Part shown: positions 9,060-20,480 of the stretch, piece after piece
Position numbering within the stretch: the first letter of the stretch is position 1
Layout: every line of letters starts with the position of its first letter
Assembly (NCBI RefSeq): GCF_005887635.2
Contig: NZ_CP040818.1
Coordinates: 1,952,501 to 2,016,500, forward strand
Origin: Paroceanicella profunda
GTDB taxonomy: Bacteria; Pseudomonadota; Alphaproteobacteria; Rhodobacterales; Rhodobacteraceae
Reading direction: 5' to 3'
DNA: 64,000 bases
The notes under the pieces: generated by a model
What the model was told of the DNA's origin: nothing
The model's input: only the letters and a program-made list of their open reading frames with translations
Database searches by the model: none
Position numbers and translations under genes: made by a program

Positions 9060-10229
9060 ATGATCGAGAAACTGCGAACCAACGACACGCTCATCATGGT
9101 GGCCTTCACCGCCATGGTGCTGCTCGGCCCGATCATCCTGGCGCCCTTCGGCGCCGGCTACCCGGACCTGCTGCAGCGCTTCGCGATCTTCGGGATCTTC
9201 GCGGTGGGCTTCAACATCCTGTTCGGGCTGACCGGCTACCTCTCCTTCGGCCATGCCGCCTTCCTCGGGGTCGGCTCCTACATGGCGGTGTGGAGCTTCA
9301 AGCTCCTGTCCATGTCGGTGATCCCGGCGATCCTGCTGGCGGTGGCGCTGTCCGGCGCCTTCGCGCTGGTGATCGGCTTCGTGTGCCTGCGCCGCTCGGG
9401 CATCTACTTCTCCATCCTCACGCTGGCCTTCGCGCAGATGTGCTACAACCTCGCCTATTCGGTGCTCACCCCGATCACCAATGGCGAGACCGGGCTGAAG
9501 GTGCTCTCCTCCGACCCGCGGATCTTCGACGGGGTGCATGAGGGCGGCCAACTGCCGCTGCCCAGCCTGCTGGGCCTGCGCATGAACGACACCTGGCGGG
9601 GCGAGTTCCTCGGCATGGACGTGCAGTTCAACGTGGGCTTCTACTTCTGCGCGCTGCTGCTGATCCTGGCCTTCTACATCTCGCTGCGCATCTTCCGTTC
9701 GCCCTTCGGGCTGATGCTGCGCGCCATCCGCACCAACCAGAACCGGCTGAACTACACCGGCATCAACACCCGCCCCTACGCCCTGTCGGCCTTCGTGATC
9801 TCGGGCATGTATGCCGGGCTCGCCGGCGGGCTGATGGCCTGCACGGACCCGCTGGCCGGCGCCGAGCGCATGCAGTGGACCGCGAGCGGCGAGGTGGTGC
9901 TGATGACCATTCTCGGCGGCGTGGGCACGCTGATCGGGCCGGTTCTGGGCGCGGGCTTCATCAAGTACTTCGAGAACATCTTCTCCAAGATCAACGACAA
10001 CGTGCTGTCCGGCTTCCTCGACTTCCTGCCCGAGCAGCTGCGCGAGGTGGTGGTCTGGATCGGCGGCGCCTTCGTGGGCGAGGGCTGGAACCTCACCCTC
10101 GGGCTCCTGTTCATGATCATCGTCATCTTCCTGCCCGGCGGGCTGGTGGAAGGGTTCAACCGCATCATCGCCTGGTTCACCCGCCCCAAGGGCGGCGACA
10201 AGGCGACCGCCCGCGTGCCGGCCGAGTGA
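9060..10229 (+). CDS. livM: Branched-chain-type ABC permease, LivM family
   Basis: The second permease subunit, 389 residues. It contains [30 protein letters not shown] and [24 protein letters not shown], both conserved in LivM proteins. A loop of about 45 residues around 150-185 is longer than in the E. coli homologue. The start is two bases past the livH stop, so the genes are co-translated. The substrate is not known. Confidence 0.92.
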   Translation: MIEKLRTNDTLIMVAFTAMVLLGPIILAPFGAGYPDLLQRFAIFGIFAVGFNILFGLTGYLSFGHAAFLGVGSYMAVWSFKLLSMSVIPAILLAVALSGAFALVIGFVCLRRSGIYFSILTLAFAQMCYNLAYSVLTPITNGETGLKVLSSDPRIFDGVHEGGQLPLPSLLGLRMNDTWRGEFLGMDVQFNVGFYFCALLLILAFYISLRIFRSPFGLMLRAIRTNQNRLNYTGINTRPYALSAFVISGMYAGLAGGLMACTDPLAGAERMQWTASGEVVLMTILGGVGTLIGPVLGAGFIKYFENIFSKINDNVLSGFLDFLPEQLREVVVWIGGAFVGEGWNLTLGLLFMIIVIFLPGGLVEGFNRIIAWFTRPKGGDKATARVPAE

Positions 10230-10240
10230 GGGAGGGCAGA

Positions 10241-10999
10241 ATGGGAATTCTCGAAGTCCAGAACGTCAACAAGCGCTTCGGCGGCCTGCAGGCGCTCAAC
10301 AACGTGAACCTGAGCGTGCGCGAAGGCTCCGTGCACGCCATCATCGGGCCGAACGGCGCCGGCAAGTCCACCCTGCTCAACTGCTTCGTGGGCCGGCTGA
10401 TGCCCGACACCGGCTCGGTGATGTTCAACGGCCAGTCCCTGCTGGGGCTGAAGCCGCACGAGATCAACCAGCACGGGGTGAGCCGGGTGTTCCAGACCCC
10501 GGAGATCTTCACCGACCTCTCGCTGTGGGAGAACGTGATGATCGCCAGTTTCGCGCGGCGCGACGGGGCCTTCCGGCTCAACGCGCTCGGCCGGGTGGCG
10601 CGCGACGGCGAGATCCGCGATCATGCCGCGCACAATCTGGAGGATGTCGGCCTCGCCTCCAAGCGCAACATGATCGCCTCCACCCTGTCGCGCGGCGACA
10701 AACGGCGGCTGGAGCTGGCGATGTGCCTGGCGCAGGAACCCAAGCTCCTGCTGCTCGACGAGCCCACCGCCGGCATGAGCCGCGCGGACACCAACAACAC
10801 CATCGACCTGCTCAAGCGCATCGGCGAGGCCCGCGGCATCACCAAGGTGGTGATCGAGCATGACATGCACGTGGTCTTCTCGCTGGCCGACCGCATCACC
10901 GTGATGGCTCAGGGCACCCCGATCGTCGAGGACGCGCCGGAGAACATCAAGGGCAACCCCAAGGTTCAGGAAGCCTATCTCGGAGGAGCACACGCATGA
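10241..10999 (+). CDS. livG: Branched-chain-type ABC ATPase, LivG family
   Basis: A cytoplasmic ATPase of 252 residues starting MGILEVQNVNKRFGGLQAL. Walker A is GPNGAGKST, and Walker B is LLLLDEPTAGMS, followed by the LivG-typical VIEHDMHVVFSLADRI. The signature loop reads LSRGDKRRLELAM instead of LSGG, a variant seen in LivG proteins. The ATG at 10241 follows GGGAGGGCAG; a longer frame upstream belongs to the livM region and is spurious. It overlaps the next gene by four bases. Confidence 0.93.
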   Translation: MGILEVQNVNKRFGGLQALNNVNLSVREGSVHAIIGPNGAGKSTLLNCFVGRLMPDTGSVMFNGQSLLGLKPHEINQHGVSRVFQTPEIFTDLSLWENVMIASFARRDGAFRLNALGRVARDGEIRDHAAHNLEDVGLASKRNMIASTLSRGDKRRLELAMCLAQEPKLLLLDEPTAGMSRADTNNTIDLLKRIGEARGITKVVIEHDMHVVFSLADRITVMAQGTPIVEDAPENIKGNPKVQEAYLGGAHA

Positions 11000-11763
11000 G
11001 CCCGCTCGATCAAGGACCCCGACCGATGGACAAGAACGCCAACCATGCCAGCACCGCGCCCGCCTTCTTCTCGGTCTGGGACATGCACGCCTATTACGGC
11101 GAGAGCTACATCGTGCAGGGCGTGACCTTCAACATCCACGAGGGCGAGGTGGTGGCCCTTCTGGGCCGCAACGGCGCCGGCAAGACCTCCACCCTGCGCA
11201 CCATCGCCCGGGTGGACACGCCGGCGCTGCGCCATGGCGAGATCTGGCTGGACCACCAGCCCCTGCACACGATGCGCGCCCACCAGGCCGCGAACCTCGG
11301 CGTGGGCCTCGTGCCGGAGGACCGGCGCATCATCCCCGGGCTCACGGTGGAGGAGAACCTGCAGCTCGCCCAGATCACCGGGCCGAAGGGCTGGACGCTG
11401 GACCGCATCTACGAGAGCTTCCCGCGCCTGGCCGAGCGCCGCAAACAGGAGGCCATCACCATGTCCGGCGGCGAGCAGCAGATGCTGGCCGTGGCCCGGG
11501 CGCTGGCGCGTGACCTGAAGCTCCTGCTGCTCGACGAGCCCTACGAGGGCCTCGCTCCGGTCATCGTGCAGGAGATCGAGCGCATCGTCGCCTCGATCAA
11601 GGAACTCGGCATCACCACCATCCTGGTGGAGCAGAACGCGGTGGCCGCCCTGCAGCTCGCGGACCGCGCCATCATTCTCGACATGGGAACCGTGGTGTTC
11701 GACGGCACCGCCAAGGAGGTGCTCGACAATACCGATCTGCGGCACGAGTATCTCGCCATCTGA
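10996..11763 (+). CDS. livF: Branched-chain-type ABC ATPase, LivF family
   Basis: The second ATPase, 255 residues. Walker A is GRNGAGKTS, the signature [15 protein letters not shown], Walker [14 protein letters not shown], and the LivF-like [16 protein letters not shown]. About 25 extra residues precede the usual start ([15 protein letters not shown]), so an internal ATG at 11026 is an alternative. The ATG at 10996 overlaps the livG stop as ATGA, which favours the longer form. Confidence 0.92.
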   Translation: MSPLDQGPRPMDKNANHASTAPAFFSVWDMHAYYGESYIVQGVTFNIHEGEVVALLGRNGAGKTSTLRTIARVDTPALRHGEIWLDHQPLHTMRAHQAANLGVGLVPEDRRIIPGLTVEENLQLAQITGPKGWTLDRIYESFPRLAERRKQEAITMSGGEQQMLAVARALARDLKLLLLDEPYEGLAPVIVQEIERIVASIKELGITTILVEQNAVAALQLADRAIILDMGTVVFDGTAKEVLDNTDLRHEYLAI

Positions 11764-11825
11764 TCCGGCGGGGCCTCCCGAGTCCCCCCGGCAAGAGAAC
11801 AGAAAGTTCAGGAGAGGAGCCCGCG

Positions 11826-13763
11826 ATGAACGACATGCGCACCCCATCCGCTGACACGGTTTCGCATGCGCTGGTCGACGACGCGACCTATCGCACCATG
11901 TACCAGGCCTCGGTGAGCGACCCCGACGCCTTCTGGGGCGAACACGGCAAGCGCATCGACTGGATCAAGCCCTACACGAAGGTGAAGAACACCTCGTTCG
12001 ACTATCACAACGTCTCGATCAAGTGGTTCGAGGACGGCACGCTGAACGTGGCGGCGAACTGCATCGACCGCCACCTGCCCGAGCGCGCCCACCAGACCGC
12101 GATCATCTGGGAGAGCGACGACCCCGGCGTCTCCCAGCACATCAGCTATCAGGAACTTCACGAGCAGGTCTGCCGCTTCGCCAACGTGCTGCACGCCATG
12201 GGGGTGAAGAAGGGCGACCGCGTGGTGCTCTACCTGCCGATGATCCCGCAGGCGGCCTATGCGATGCTGGCCTGCGCGCGCATAGGGGCGGTGCATTCCA
12301 TCGTCTTCGCCGGCTTCTCGCCGGATGCGCTGGGCAGCCGGGTGGCCGATTGCGGCGCGAAGCTGGTGATCACCGCCGACGAGGCGCCGCGCGGCGGCCG
12401 CCAGACCGCGCTGAAGGCGAACGCGGACAAGGCGCTGGCAAAGCTGCCGGAGGTGAAGCTGCTGGTGGTGCGCCGCACCGGGGGCGACGTGGCCTGGAAC
12501 CCGGAGCGGGACGTGTGGCTGCATGAGGAGATGGAGCGCGTCTCCGCGCATTGCGAGCCGGTGGAGGTGGGCGCGGAAGACCCGCTGTTCATCCTCTACA
12601 CCTCCGGCTCCACCGGAAAGCCCAAGGGCGTGCTGCACACCACCGGCGGCTATCTCGTCTACGCCTCGATGACCCATCAATACGTGTTCGACTATCATGA
12701 CGGCGACATCTACTGGTGCACCGCCGATGTGGGCTGGGTGACCGGGCACAGCTACATCGTCTACGGCCCGCTCGCCAACGGGGCCACCACGCTGATGTTC
12801 GAGGGCGTGCCCACCTGGCCCGACGCCTCGCGCTGCTGGCAGGTGTGCGAGAAGCACAAGGTGAACATCTTCTACACCGCCCCCACCGCCATCCGCGCGC
12901 TGATGGGCCAGGGCGACCAGTTCGTGGAGGGCATCGACCTCTCCTCGCTCCGCGTGCTCGGCTCGGTGGGCGAGCCGATCAACCCGGAGGCCTGGGAGTG
13001 GTATGACCGGGTAGTGGGCAAGGGGCGCTGCCCCATCGTCGACACCTGGTGGCAGACGGAGACCGGCGGCATCCTGATCGCGCCTCTCCCCGGCGCCACG
13101 CCCACCAAGCCCGGCTCGGCCACGCGGCCGTTCTTCGGCGTGCAGCCCGCCGTGCTGGACCCGCATTCCGGCGAGGAGATCACCGGGACCGTGGCCGAGG
13201 GCGTGCTCGCCATCACCGACAGCTGGCCCGGCCAGATGCGCACCGTCTACGGCGACCATGACCGGTTCGTCTCCACCTATTTCGAGCAGTACAAGGGCAG
13301 CTACTTCACCGGTGACGGCTGCCGGCGCGACGAGGACGGCTATTACTGGATCACCGGCCGGGTGGACGACGTGATCAACGTCTCCGGCCACCGGATGGGC
13401 ACGGCGGAGGTGGAGAGCGCCCTGGTGGCGCATCCGAAGGTCTCCGAGAGCGCCGTGGTCGGCTTCCCGCACCGCATCAAGGGCCAGGGCATCTACGCCT
13501 ATGTCACCCTGATGCACGGGGAGGAGCCCTCGGAGGAGTTGCGCAAGGAACTCGTTGCCTGGGTGCGCTCGGAAATCGGGCCCATCGCCTCGCCGGACCT
13601 GATCCAGTGGGCGCCGGGCCTGCCGAAAACCCGCTCCGGCAAGATCATGCGCCGCATCCTGCGCAAGATCGCGGAGAACGATTACGCCGCGCTGGGCGAC
13701 ACCTCCACCCTCGCGGACCCAGGGGTGGTCGACGACCTCATCGAGAACCGCATGAACCGCTGA
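11826..13763 (+). CDS. acs: Acetyl-CoA synthetase (acetate--CoA ligase, AMP-forming)
   Basis: Converts acetate, ATP and CoA to acetyl-CoA via acetyl-AMP. At 645 residues it has the family's length. Motifs present are [11 protein letters not shown] (phosphate loop), [10 protein letters not shown], the Acs-typical [16 protein letters not shown], and [15 protein letters not shown] with the catalytic, acetylation-regulated lysine at 606. GGAGAGGAGC precedes the ATG. It closes the transporter operon, 62 bases after livF, and is followed by a hairpin terminator. It probably activates the imported compound or acetate derived from it. Confidence 0.96.
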   Translation: MNDMRTPSADTVSHALVDDATYRTMYQASVSDPDAFWGEHGKRIDWIKPYTKVKNTSFDYHNVSIKWFEDGTLNVAANCIDRHLPERAHQTAIIWESDDPGVSQHISYQELHEQVCRFANVLHAMGVKKGDRVVLYLPMIPQAAYAMLACARIGAVHSIVFAGFSPDALGSRVADCGAKLVITADEAPRGGRQTALKANADKALAKLPEVKLLVVRRTGGDVAWNPERDVWLHEEMERVSAHCEPVEVGAEDPLFILYTSGSTGKPKGVLHTTGGYLVYASMTHQYVFDYHDGDIYWCTADVGWVTGHSYIVYGPLANGATTLMFEGVPTWPDASRCWQVCEKHKVNIFYTAPTAIRALMGQGDQFVEGIDLSSLRVLGSVGEPINPEAWEWYDRVVGKGRCPIVDTWWQTETGGILIAPLPGATPTKPGSATRPFFGVQPAVLDPHSGEEITGTVAEGVLAITDSWPGQMRTVYGDHDRFVSTYFEQYKGSYFTGDGCRRDEDGYYWITGRVDDVINVSGHRMGTAEVESALVAHPKVSESAVVGFPHRIKGQGIYAYVTLMHGEEPSEELRKELVAWVRSEIGPIASPDLIQWAPGLPKTRSGKIMRRILRKIAENDYAALGDTSTLADPGVVDDLIENRMNR

Positions 13764-13781
13764 GCCGGCCCCGGACATGCG

Positions 13782-13812
13782 AACGGCGCCCCTTGCCGGG
13801 GGCGCCGTTTTT
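13782..13812 (+). terminator. Rho-independent terminator after acs
   Basis: AACGGCGCCCC and GGGGCGCCGTT form an 11-base stem around a short loop, followed by TTTTT, 19 bases after the acs stop. It also separates acs from the convergent lipoprotein gene. Confidence 0.9.
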
Positions 13813-13827
13813 CGATCCTGCCCGGGC

Positions 13828-14577
13828 TCACTCCGCGTGGGTGTCGTAGGGCGGGCCATTGCGCAGCGGGGGCGGAACGCCCGGGGGCTTGCCGCCGGGC
13901 TTCGGCCCGCCGCCGCTGCCACCACCGCCGCCGCCGCCGGGACCGTGGCCACCGCCGCCACCTCCGCCGGGACCGTGGCCACCGCCGCCACCTCCGCCGG
14001 GACCGTGGCCACCGCCGCCTCCCGGCCCGTGGCCGCCACCGTGGCCATGCCCCCCGTGCCCGCCATGCCCGTCATGAGGCGGGCGGTAGTAGCCGGGGCC
14101 ATAGCTGGGCCAGGGGCGATAGTAATAGGGCGCCCAGACCCCGACATAGGGCGATACCCCCCAGGGGCCGGCGGAGACGCCGTAACTGCCGTAGTAGGCC
14201 GGCCGGGTGCGGTAATAATCGTAGCGCCCGTCCTCATAGGCCTGCAGGAAGCTGGCGCGCGTCTCCGGCGGGCAGTCGACCGGGATGGCGCGGCCGCCGC
14301 GCCCCAGGTCATAGGCCCGGGAGGGCGTGCACCAGGCCAGCAGGCCCTCGTTGTAGCCGAGATCCCAGAGCACGTCCTGCGGGGGGCCGTAATCCGCGCA
14401 TTGCTGCGCCCGGCGGTCCAGCGCATCGCGCGAGCGGCCGGCGGCGCCGTCCTCGTAGCCGAGGTTGCGCCAGTTCTGCGGCGTGCAGGACTGCGCGTCC
14501 AGCGGCTCCGGTGGCAGGGCCGAGCAGCCTGACACCAGGGTCAGAAGCGTGAACAGGAGAAGGATCATGTGTCGCAT
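13828..14577 (-). CDS. DUF2799 lipoprotein with Gly/His-rich C-terminal tail
   Basis: A 249-residue exported lipoprotein. MRHMILLLFTLLTLVSGC is a signal peptide ending in lipobox LVSG-Cys18. The domain that follows has the DUF2799 pattern: W-x-x-LGYEDGAAGR, C-x-x-YG, LGYNEGLLAWC, AYDLGRGG, CPPE, FLQAYEDGRYDYY. A Tyr/Pro/Trp-rich stretch leads to a tail of HGGHGGHGHGGGHGPGGGG-type repeats encoded by 30-base units (13939-14010). The His-rich tail could bind metal, which is inference. The function of DUF2799 is unknown to me. An ATG at 14568 is an alternative start. Confidence 0.85.
   Translation of the reverse strand: MRHMILLLFTLLTLVSGCSALPPEPLDAQSCTPQNWRNLGYEDGAAGRSRDALDRRAQQCADYGPPQDVLWDLGYNEGLLAWCTPSRAYDLGRGGRAIPVDCPPETRASFLQAYEDGRYDYYRTRPAYYGSYGVSAGPWGVSPYVGVWAPYYYRPWPSYGPGYYRPPHDGHGGHGGHGHGGGHGPGGGGGHGPGGGGGGGHGPGGGGGGGHGPGGGGGGGSGGGPKPGGKPPGVPPPLRNGPPYDTHAE
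13939..14030 (-). repeat. 30-base repeats inside the lipoprotein tail
   Basis: GGGACCGTGGCC recurs at about 13939, 13969 and 13999, with intervening CCGCCGCCACCTCCGCC. In the gene this gives ten-residue Gly-rich repeats with one His each. The unit is in frame, so copy-number change would lengthen or shorten the tail without breaking it. Confidence 0.85.
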
Positions 14578-14726
14578 GACGTGAGTATACTCCAGCCGCG
14601 GCGCCCGTGACAGCGAGGAACCATCACTCAAACGTGGGCGGGCGCACACTCCGTCGCTCCGGCTTGCCATCGGGCCCCCGCGCGGGCACACATGGCCCCG
14701 TTCCGCCCGGCAGACAGGAGACCGAG

Positions 14727-15122
14727 ATGGCCAAGGCAATCCACAGCATGATCCGCGTGCTCGACGAGGCGCGCTCCCTGGCCTTCTACCGCGCGGCCTT
14801 CGGGCTGGAGGTGGCGGACCGGCTGGCGTTCGACGGCTTCACCCTCATCTACCTCTCCAACGCGGAGACGGGCTTCGAGCTGGAGCTTACCGTGAACACG
14901 GGCCGTACCGAGCCTTACGCGCTCGGCGACGGCTACGGCCATCTGGCGGTGAGCGTGGAGGACGTGGCGGCCGAACACGCGCGCTTCGAGGCGGCGGGCC
15001 TCGGCCCCCGCAAGCTGGTGGAGATGAGCCTTGAGGGCGCCGTGGTGGCGAAGTTCTTCTTCGTGGCGGACCCGGACGGCTACCTCATCGAGGTGCTCCA
15101 GCGCGGCGGCCGCTATCTCTGA
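14727..15122 (+). CDS. VOC-family glyoxalase I-like protein
   Basis: A 131-residue protein of the lactoylglutathione lyase type, which isomerises the methylglyoxal-glutathione adduct. All four metal ligands of E. coli GloA have counterparts: His6 (AIHSMIRV), Glu53 (FELELTVN), His72 (GYGHLAV) and Glu122 (DPDGYLIEVL). The length matches GloA. It stands alone, with ACAGGAGACC before the ATG. A related VOC dioxygenase or isomerase activity cannot be excluded, but the ligand set favours glyoxalase. Confidence 0.85.
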   Translation: MAKAIHSMIRVLDEARSLAFYRAAFGLEVADRLAFDGFTLIYLSNAETGFELELTVNTGRTEPYALGDGYGHLAVSVEDVAAEHARFEAAGLGPRKLVEMSLEGAVVAKFFFVADPDGYLIEVLQRGGRYL

Positions 15123-15201
15123 CACCCCCGCTTCCGGAGGCGGGATGTTTCGCGTATGGTCCGCCGCGGCGCGCTGATTCTGCCTTCGGGCGCGCCGGTT
15201 C

Positions 15202-15287
15202 GCGGGTGTGGCGGAATGGTAGACGCGACGGACTCAAAATCCGTTTCTGGAGACAGAGTGTCGGTTCGAGTCCGACCACCCGTACCA
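15202..15287 (+). tRNA. tRNA-Leu, anticodon CAA
   Basis: An 86-base class II tRNA with encoded CCA. Acceptor arms are GCGGGTG and CACCCGT, D-stem GCG/CGC, and anticodon stem ACGGA/TCCGT around loop CTCAAAA (anticodon CAA). The 15-base long variable arm is typical of leucine tRNAs, and the T-stem is GTCGG/CCGAC with loop TTCGAGT. The first pair is G1:U72. The gene reads UUG codons. Confidence 0.97.
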
Positions 15288-15542
15288 GCGCCCCGGCGCC
15301 TGACAGGAAGCCGCAGGCCCTAGCCGGACAGGCCGCGGGCGCCGCCCCTCCGCGCTTCTGACCGGCTGTGAACGGCGCCTGCCGGGGGGGCCGCTCCTTC
15401 GCTGGCACGCTCCCGGGTACATGGCCAAAGTCGCCTTCCCCCGAGACCGGTCACCCGACGCGCCTTCAGCGGCGGGTCCGTGCCCCGGCTGCCGCATGCC
15501 CGGGCGGGGCCGGCGCGCGGGTGTCCGGCCCGGGGAGCCCGG

Positions 15543-16001
15543 TCAGCGCGAGGCGCGCAGGTAGGGCTCGAAGTTCTCGATCACCTCGTCCTTCTGGCGG
15601 CCGAGCCACTGGCTGATGTCGGTCAGCTCGGCCACGGCCACGCGGTATTCCGGGCTGTCCGGGTCCGCATCGGCCAGGCGGAGCAGGGTTGCGCAATGCC
15701 TGTCGGCGCGCTGCGCGGCATCGCGGATGTCATGGATGTACTGGGCAATGGTGCGGTCGAACAGGTAGCCGGCCTGACGCTCCGTGTCCGAAAGCATCCG
15801 GGCCGTCTCACCGGAGAGGCCCGAGCGGGCCTGGAACTCCTCCAGCGCGTCCTGCACGCACTGGAGGATGCGCAGGCGCCTGTCGAACAGGCGCTCACGC
15901 AGGGCGGCGCGGCTCAGGCGCCATTGCTGCCACGCGATGTAGCAGAGGAACACGGCAAGCATCGGCGTGAGCAACGCCGACACGATCGGTACGAAGGCCA
16001 C
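15543..16001 (-). CDS. Hypothetical single-pass membrane protein
   Basis: A 152-residue protein. Residues 3-25 (FVPIVSALLTPMLAVFLCYIAW) form one membrane segment. The rest is charged and largely helical (WRLSRAALRERLFDRRLRILQCVQDALEEF), suggesting a cytoplasmic coiled-coil-like domain. I do not recognise the family. It lies 24 bases downstream of ettA on the same strand and may be co-transcribed with it. Codon use and GC resemble the neighbours, so it is probably a real gene. Confidence 0.75.
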   Translation of the reverse strand: MAFVPIVSALLTPMLAVFLCYIAWQQWRLSRAALRERLFDRRLRILQCVQDALEEFQARSGLSGETARMLSDTERQAGYLFDRTIAQYIHDIRDAAQRADRHCATLLRLADADPDSPEYRVAVAELTDISQWLGRQKDEVIENFEPYLRASR

Positions 16002-16025
16002 CAGACTGGCTCCCCGATGCCGCGA

Positions 16026-17681
<1,656 letters not shown>

Positions 17682-17832
17682 GTGATGCCTCTTTCGCGTT
17701 CGGGTTTCGCGCGGTTGTAGCGATCCGGGCGAGCGAGCGCAACGGCGCCGACCCGCCTCATTGCCGGTGCGGCGTTGACATGCCCGGGCCGGCTGGCCAA
17801 GAAGGGCCGCTCTTGCGCGGGGAGGACACGAG

Positions 17833-18435
17833 GTGCGTCACGGGTTTCCCACGGCCCTGCCGGGGATGCGGGTCGGGCTGCTCGGCGGATCGTTCGATCC
17901 GCCGCACGGGGGCCATGCCCATATCACCCGCTGGGCCCTGCGCCGGCTGGGGCTGGACCAGGTCTGGTGGCTGGTGAGCCCGGGCAACCCCCTGAAGACC
18001 GAGGGCCCCGCGCCGCTGGCGCGCCGCATGGCCGCCGCGCGCGCGCTTATGCAGCACCCGAAGGTGCGGGTGAGCGACATCGAGACCCGCCTCGGCACCC
18101 GCTACACCGCGGCCACGCTCTCCGCCATGCTGCGCCTCTATCCGGGGGTGCATTTCGTCTGGCTGATGGGGGCGGACAATCTCGCCAGCTTCCATCACTG
18201 GGAGGACTGGCAGCGCATCATGGAAATGGTGCCGATCGGCGTGCTGGCCCGCCCGGGCGGGCAGCTGGCCGCTGGCCTCTCGCCCGCCGCGCGGCGCTAT
18301 GCCCGCTTCCGGCTGCCGCGCGCCGAGGCCGGGCGGCTGGCGCTGGCCCCGTCCCCGGCCTGGACCCTGCTCACCGGGCCGATGCTCGACATCTCCTCCA
18401 GCGAGATCCGCCGCCGCGGCGACTGGGTGCGCTGA
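17833..18435 (+). CDS. nadD: Nicotinate-nucleotide adenylyltransferase
   Basis: Makes deamido-NAD from nicotinate mononucleotide and ATP, a step of NAD synthesis. The 200-residue protein has the nucleotidyl-transferase motif [14 protein letters not shown] (GxFxPxHxGH), [30 protein letters not shown] and the closing ISSSEIRRR motif. The GTG at 17833 follows GGAGGACACGAG and gives the N-terminus [11 protein letters not shown], which resembles other Rhodobacterales NadD proteins. An ATG at 17866 is a shorter alternative. Confidence 0.93.
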   Translation: MRHGFPTALPGMRVGLLGGSFDPPHGGHAHITRWALRRLGLDQVWWLVSPGNPLKTEGPAPLARRMAAARALMQHPKVRVSDIETRLGTRYTAATLSAMLRLYPGVHFVWLMGADNLASFHHWEDWQRIMEMVPIGVLARPGGQLAAGLSPAARRYARFRLPRAEAGRLALAPSPAWTLLTGPMLDISSSEIRRRGDWVR

Positions 18436-18948
18436 GGCGCGCCGGCAAGGGGCATCCGAGAGGGGGGCGCTGGTTGGCCGTGGCAGCCTGCAGCCGGCGG
18501 CTTCAGAAATCCTCCGCCGGCACCATGGCGCAGGCGGCATCGGCAGGGCGCAACGCCGTCGCCGGGACATGGTCGTCGGGAGAGCGGCGGGCGACGTCCC
18601 GGTCCGCAACCCCGATGAGTGCCGGGCGGCCCCCGTTCGGGGATCTCGATGAGCGCCGGGCGGGCGGCCCGCCGGTTGTCGCTCTCGCTCCGTGCCCGCC
18701 ATATGCCGCCATGCCGCACCATGACCGGGCCGGGGGCCTGTCTCGTGCGGTCTTTCGGGGGCCGTCCCGATACGGCGACGAGACGGGCGGTCAAGGCATC
18801 CTCCGGCCGGGCCGCGCGGCGCCCGGCGGCGGTGTCGCGCGCCGGTGTCGCAGGGCGGTCACAGCGACAATGTAGCTGTTGCAAAATGAGACAGTGTTCT
18901 GAATAACGGCACGGGGCAGGCCATCTCAGAAGGGGATCGGGAGGACAA
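18436..18948. other. 513-base gene-free stretch before the IclR gene
   Basis: No supported gene. A short direct repeat, CGATGAGYGCCGGGCGG, occurs near 18614 and 18648. Toward the right end the GC falls. A promoter candidate for the IclR gene is TTGCAA (18879-18884), 17 bases, then AATAAC (18902-18907), matching the consensus at about four of six positions each. The IclR start follows 41 bases later. Confidence 0.45.
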
Positions 18949-19677
18949 TTGGACAGCACGTTTCTCAAGGGGTTGCGGGTTCTGACGCATATCGTCGACC
19001 GGGGCGGCCCGTGCGGCGTGACGGCGCTTTCGCGCGAGCTTGGGCTGCCGAAGAGCAATATCCACCGGGTTCTCAAGACGCTGGAAGCCGCCGGACTGGT
19101 GCGCGCGGACCCGGCGACGCGCGGCTATCTTCCCACCCTGCGGCTGTGGGACCTGGGCCTGCGGGTCTACGATTCGGTCGACCTGGAGCGCGAGGCGCAT
19201 GTCCTGCTCGGCGACATCGCCCGCACCACGGGTGAAACCGCGCTCGTCGCGGTGCGTGACGGGCTCTGCGCCCGGGTGATGGCCTCGGCCTGTGCCAATT
19301 CCCCGCGCCGCCCCGAGCAGGGCGAGCGGCTGCCGCTGCATGAGGGCGCCATCGGGCGCATCCTGCTCGCCCATGCCGACATTCCCCATGCCGAGCGCGC
19401 GCTCACCGATGCCGCCCTGCCGCCCGGCGGGCTGGCCTGGCTGCGTGCCGACATGGCCGAAAGCGCGGCCCGGGGCTGCGCGCTGGACCGCGGAGACTGG
19501 TGCGTCGGCCAGTACGGCGTGGCCGCACCCGTGCGCGACATCCGCGGCGGCGTGATGGCCGCGATCGGGGTGACAGGGCCGATCGACCGCTATTCCGAGG
19601 CGAGCCTCGCGCATATGCAGGAACTGGTGACAACCGCGGCCGCCGAACTCTCCAGCCGCTTCGGCTGCGCTGCCTGA
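18949..19677 (+). CDS. IclR-family transcriptional regulator
   Basis: A 242-residue repressor/activator. The N-terminal winged helix is seen in FLKGLRVLTHIVDRGGPCGVTALSRELGLPKSNIHRVLKTLEAAGLV (residues 5-52), and a GAF-like effector domain follows, ending in GVMAAIGVTGPIDRYS. The start is TTG at 18949, directly after GGGAGGAC; no ATG fits. It stands alone between nadD and the phosphonate locus and converges on the latter. Its target is not evident from the sequence. Confidence 0.9.
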   Translation: MDSTFLKGLRVLTHIVDRGGPCGVTALSRELGLPKSNIHRVLKTLEAAGLVRADPATRGYLPTLRLWDLGLRVYDSVDLEREAHVLLGDIARTTGETALVAVRDGLCARVMASACANSPRRPEQGERLPLHEGAIGRILLAHADIPHAERALTDAALPPGGLAWLRADMAESAARGCALDRGDWCVGQYGVAAPVRDIRGGVMAAIGVTGPIDRYSEASLAHMQELVTTAAAELSSRFGCAA

Positions 19678-19865
19678 CGCCGGTCTGGGCCGCGCCGCCT
19701 GAGCTCCGCTTCCACTGGACGGTCTGAGGCGGGTTTCGAATCTGCCGTGCGCTTCCCGGCCCGGCCGCGCCGCCTTGCGCCCGGGGCCGGGCAGGCCGGG
19801 TGCGCGGCCCCGGGGGGCTTCGCGCCGCCTGCCGCGTGCAGGGGCAGGCGGGCCGCCCGGGGGGG

Positions 19866-20480
19866 TCAGCCGCCGTGCTTCTCCAGGAATGCCTCCACGG
19901 AGAGGGTTCGGAAATCCTCCAGCGCGGCGCGCAGGGCGGCATGGTCCCAGTCCCACCAGGCGAGGGCGAGCAGGCGTTCGGAAATCTCCGGCGGGAAGCG
20001 GCGCTTGATCGGCTTCGCCGGCACGCCGGCCACCACCTCGTAGGGCGCCACGTCCTTCGAGACCACGGCGCCCGCGCCCACCACGGCGCCGGTGCCCACC
20101 GTGACCCCGGGCAGCACGATGGACTGGTGGCCGAACCAGGTGTCATGCCCGATCTTCGGGCCCTGCGCGCGGCGCCATTCGAAGAACTCCGCCTCGTCCT
20201 CGGCGTCGTCCCAGTAGGCGGCGGCGCGGTACATGAAATGGTGCAGGCTGGCGCGCCACATCGGGTGATTGGTGGGGCCGATGCGCACGTAGGCGGCGAT
20301 GTTGGCGAAGCGGCCGATATCGGCGTAGGCGATGTCGGAGAAGCGCTCGCAGTAGGAGTAGTCGCCCAGGGTGCTGTCGAGCAGGCGGGCGCCTTCGCCC
20401 ACTTCGGTCCAGCGGCCGAGATGGCCGCCGGAGACCTGCGCCCCGGGGTGGATGGTCGGGGCTTCGGAGAGTTTCTTCAT
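19866..20480 (-). CDS. Hexapeptide-repeat acetyltransferase of the phosphonate locus
   Basis: A left-handed beta-helix transferase of 204 residues. Hexapeptide turns are visible across residues 10-75 ([36 protein letters not shown]) and 118-150 ([24 protein letters not shown]), closed by [14 protein letters not shown]. It resembles the transferase-hexapeptide proteins often found in phn clusters (TIGR03308-like), where N-acetylation of an aminophosphonate or an intermediate is suspected. The ATG at 20478-20480 overlaps the phnE2 stop as ATGA, so it is the last gene of the transporter operon. Confidence 0.88.
   Translation of the reverse strand: MKKLSEAPTIHPGAQVSGGHLGRWTEVGEGARLLDSTLGDYSYCERFSDIAYADIGRFANIAAYVRIGPTNHPMWRASLHHFMYRAAAYWDDAEDEAEFFEWRRAQGPKIGHDTWFGHQSIVLPGVTVGTGAVVGAGAVVSKDVAPYEVVAGVPAKPIKRRFPPEISERLLALAWWDWDHAALRAALEDFRTLSVEAFLEKHGG

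Noticed and set aside
15202..15287. Integrative element att site at the tRNA-Leu gene
   Set aside because: No integrase, no direct repeat of the tRNA 3-prime end and no compositional shift nearby.
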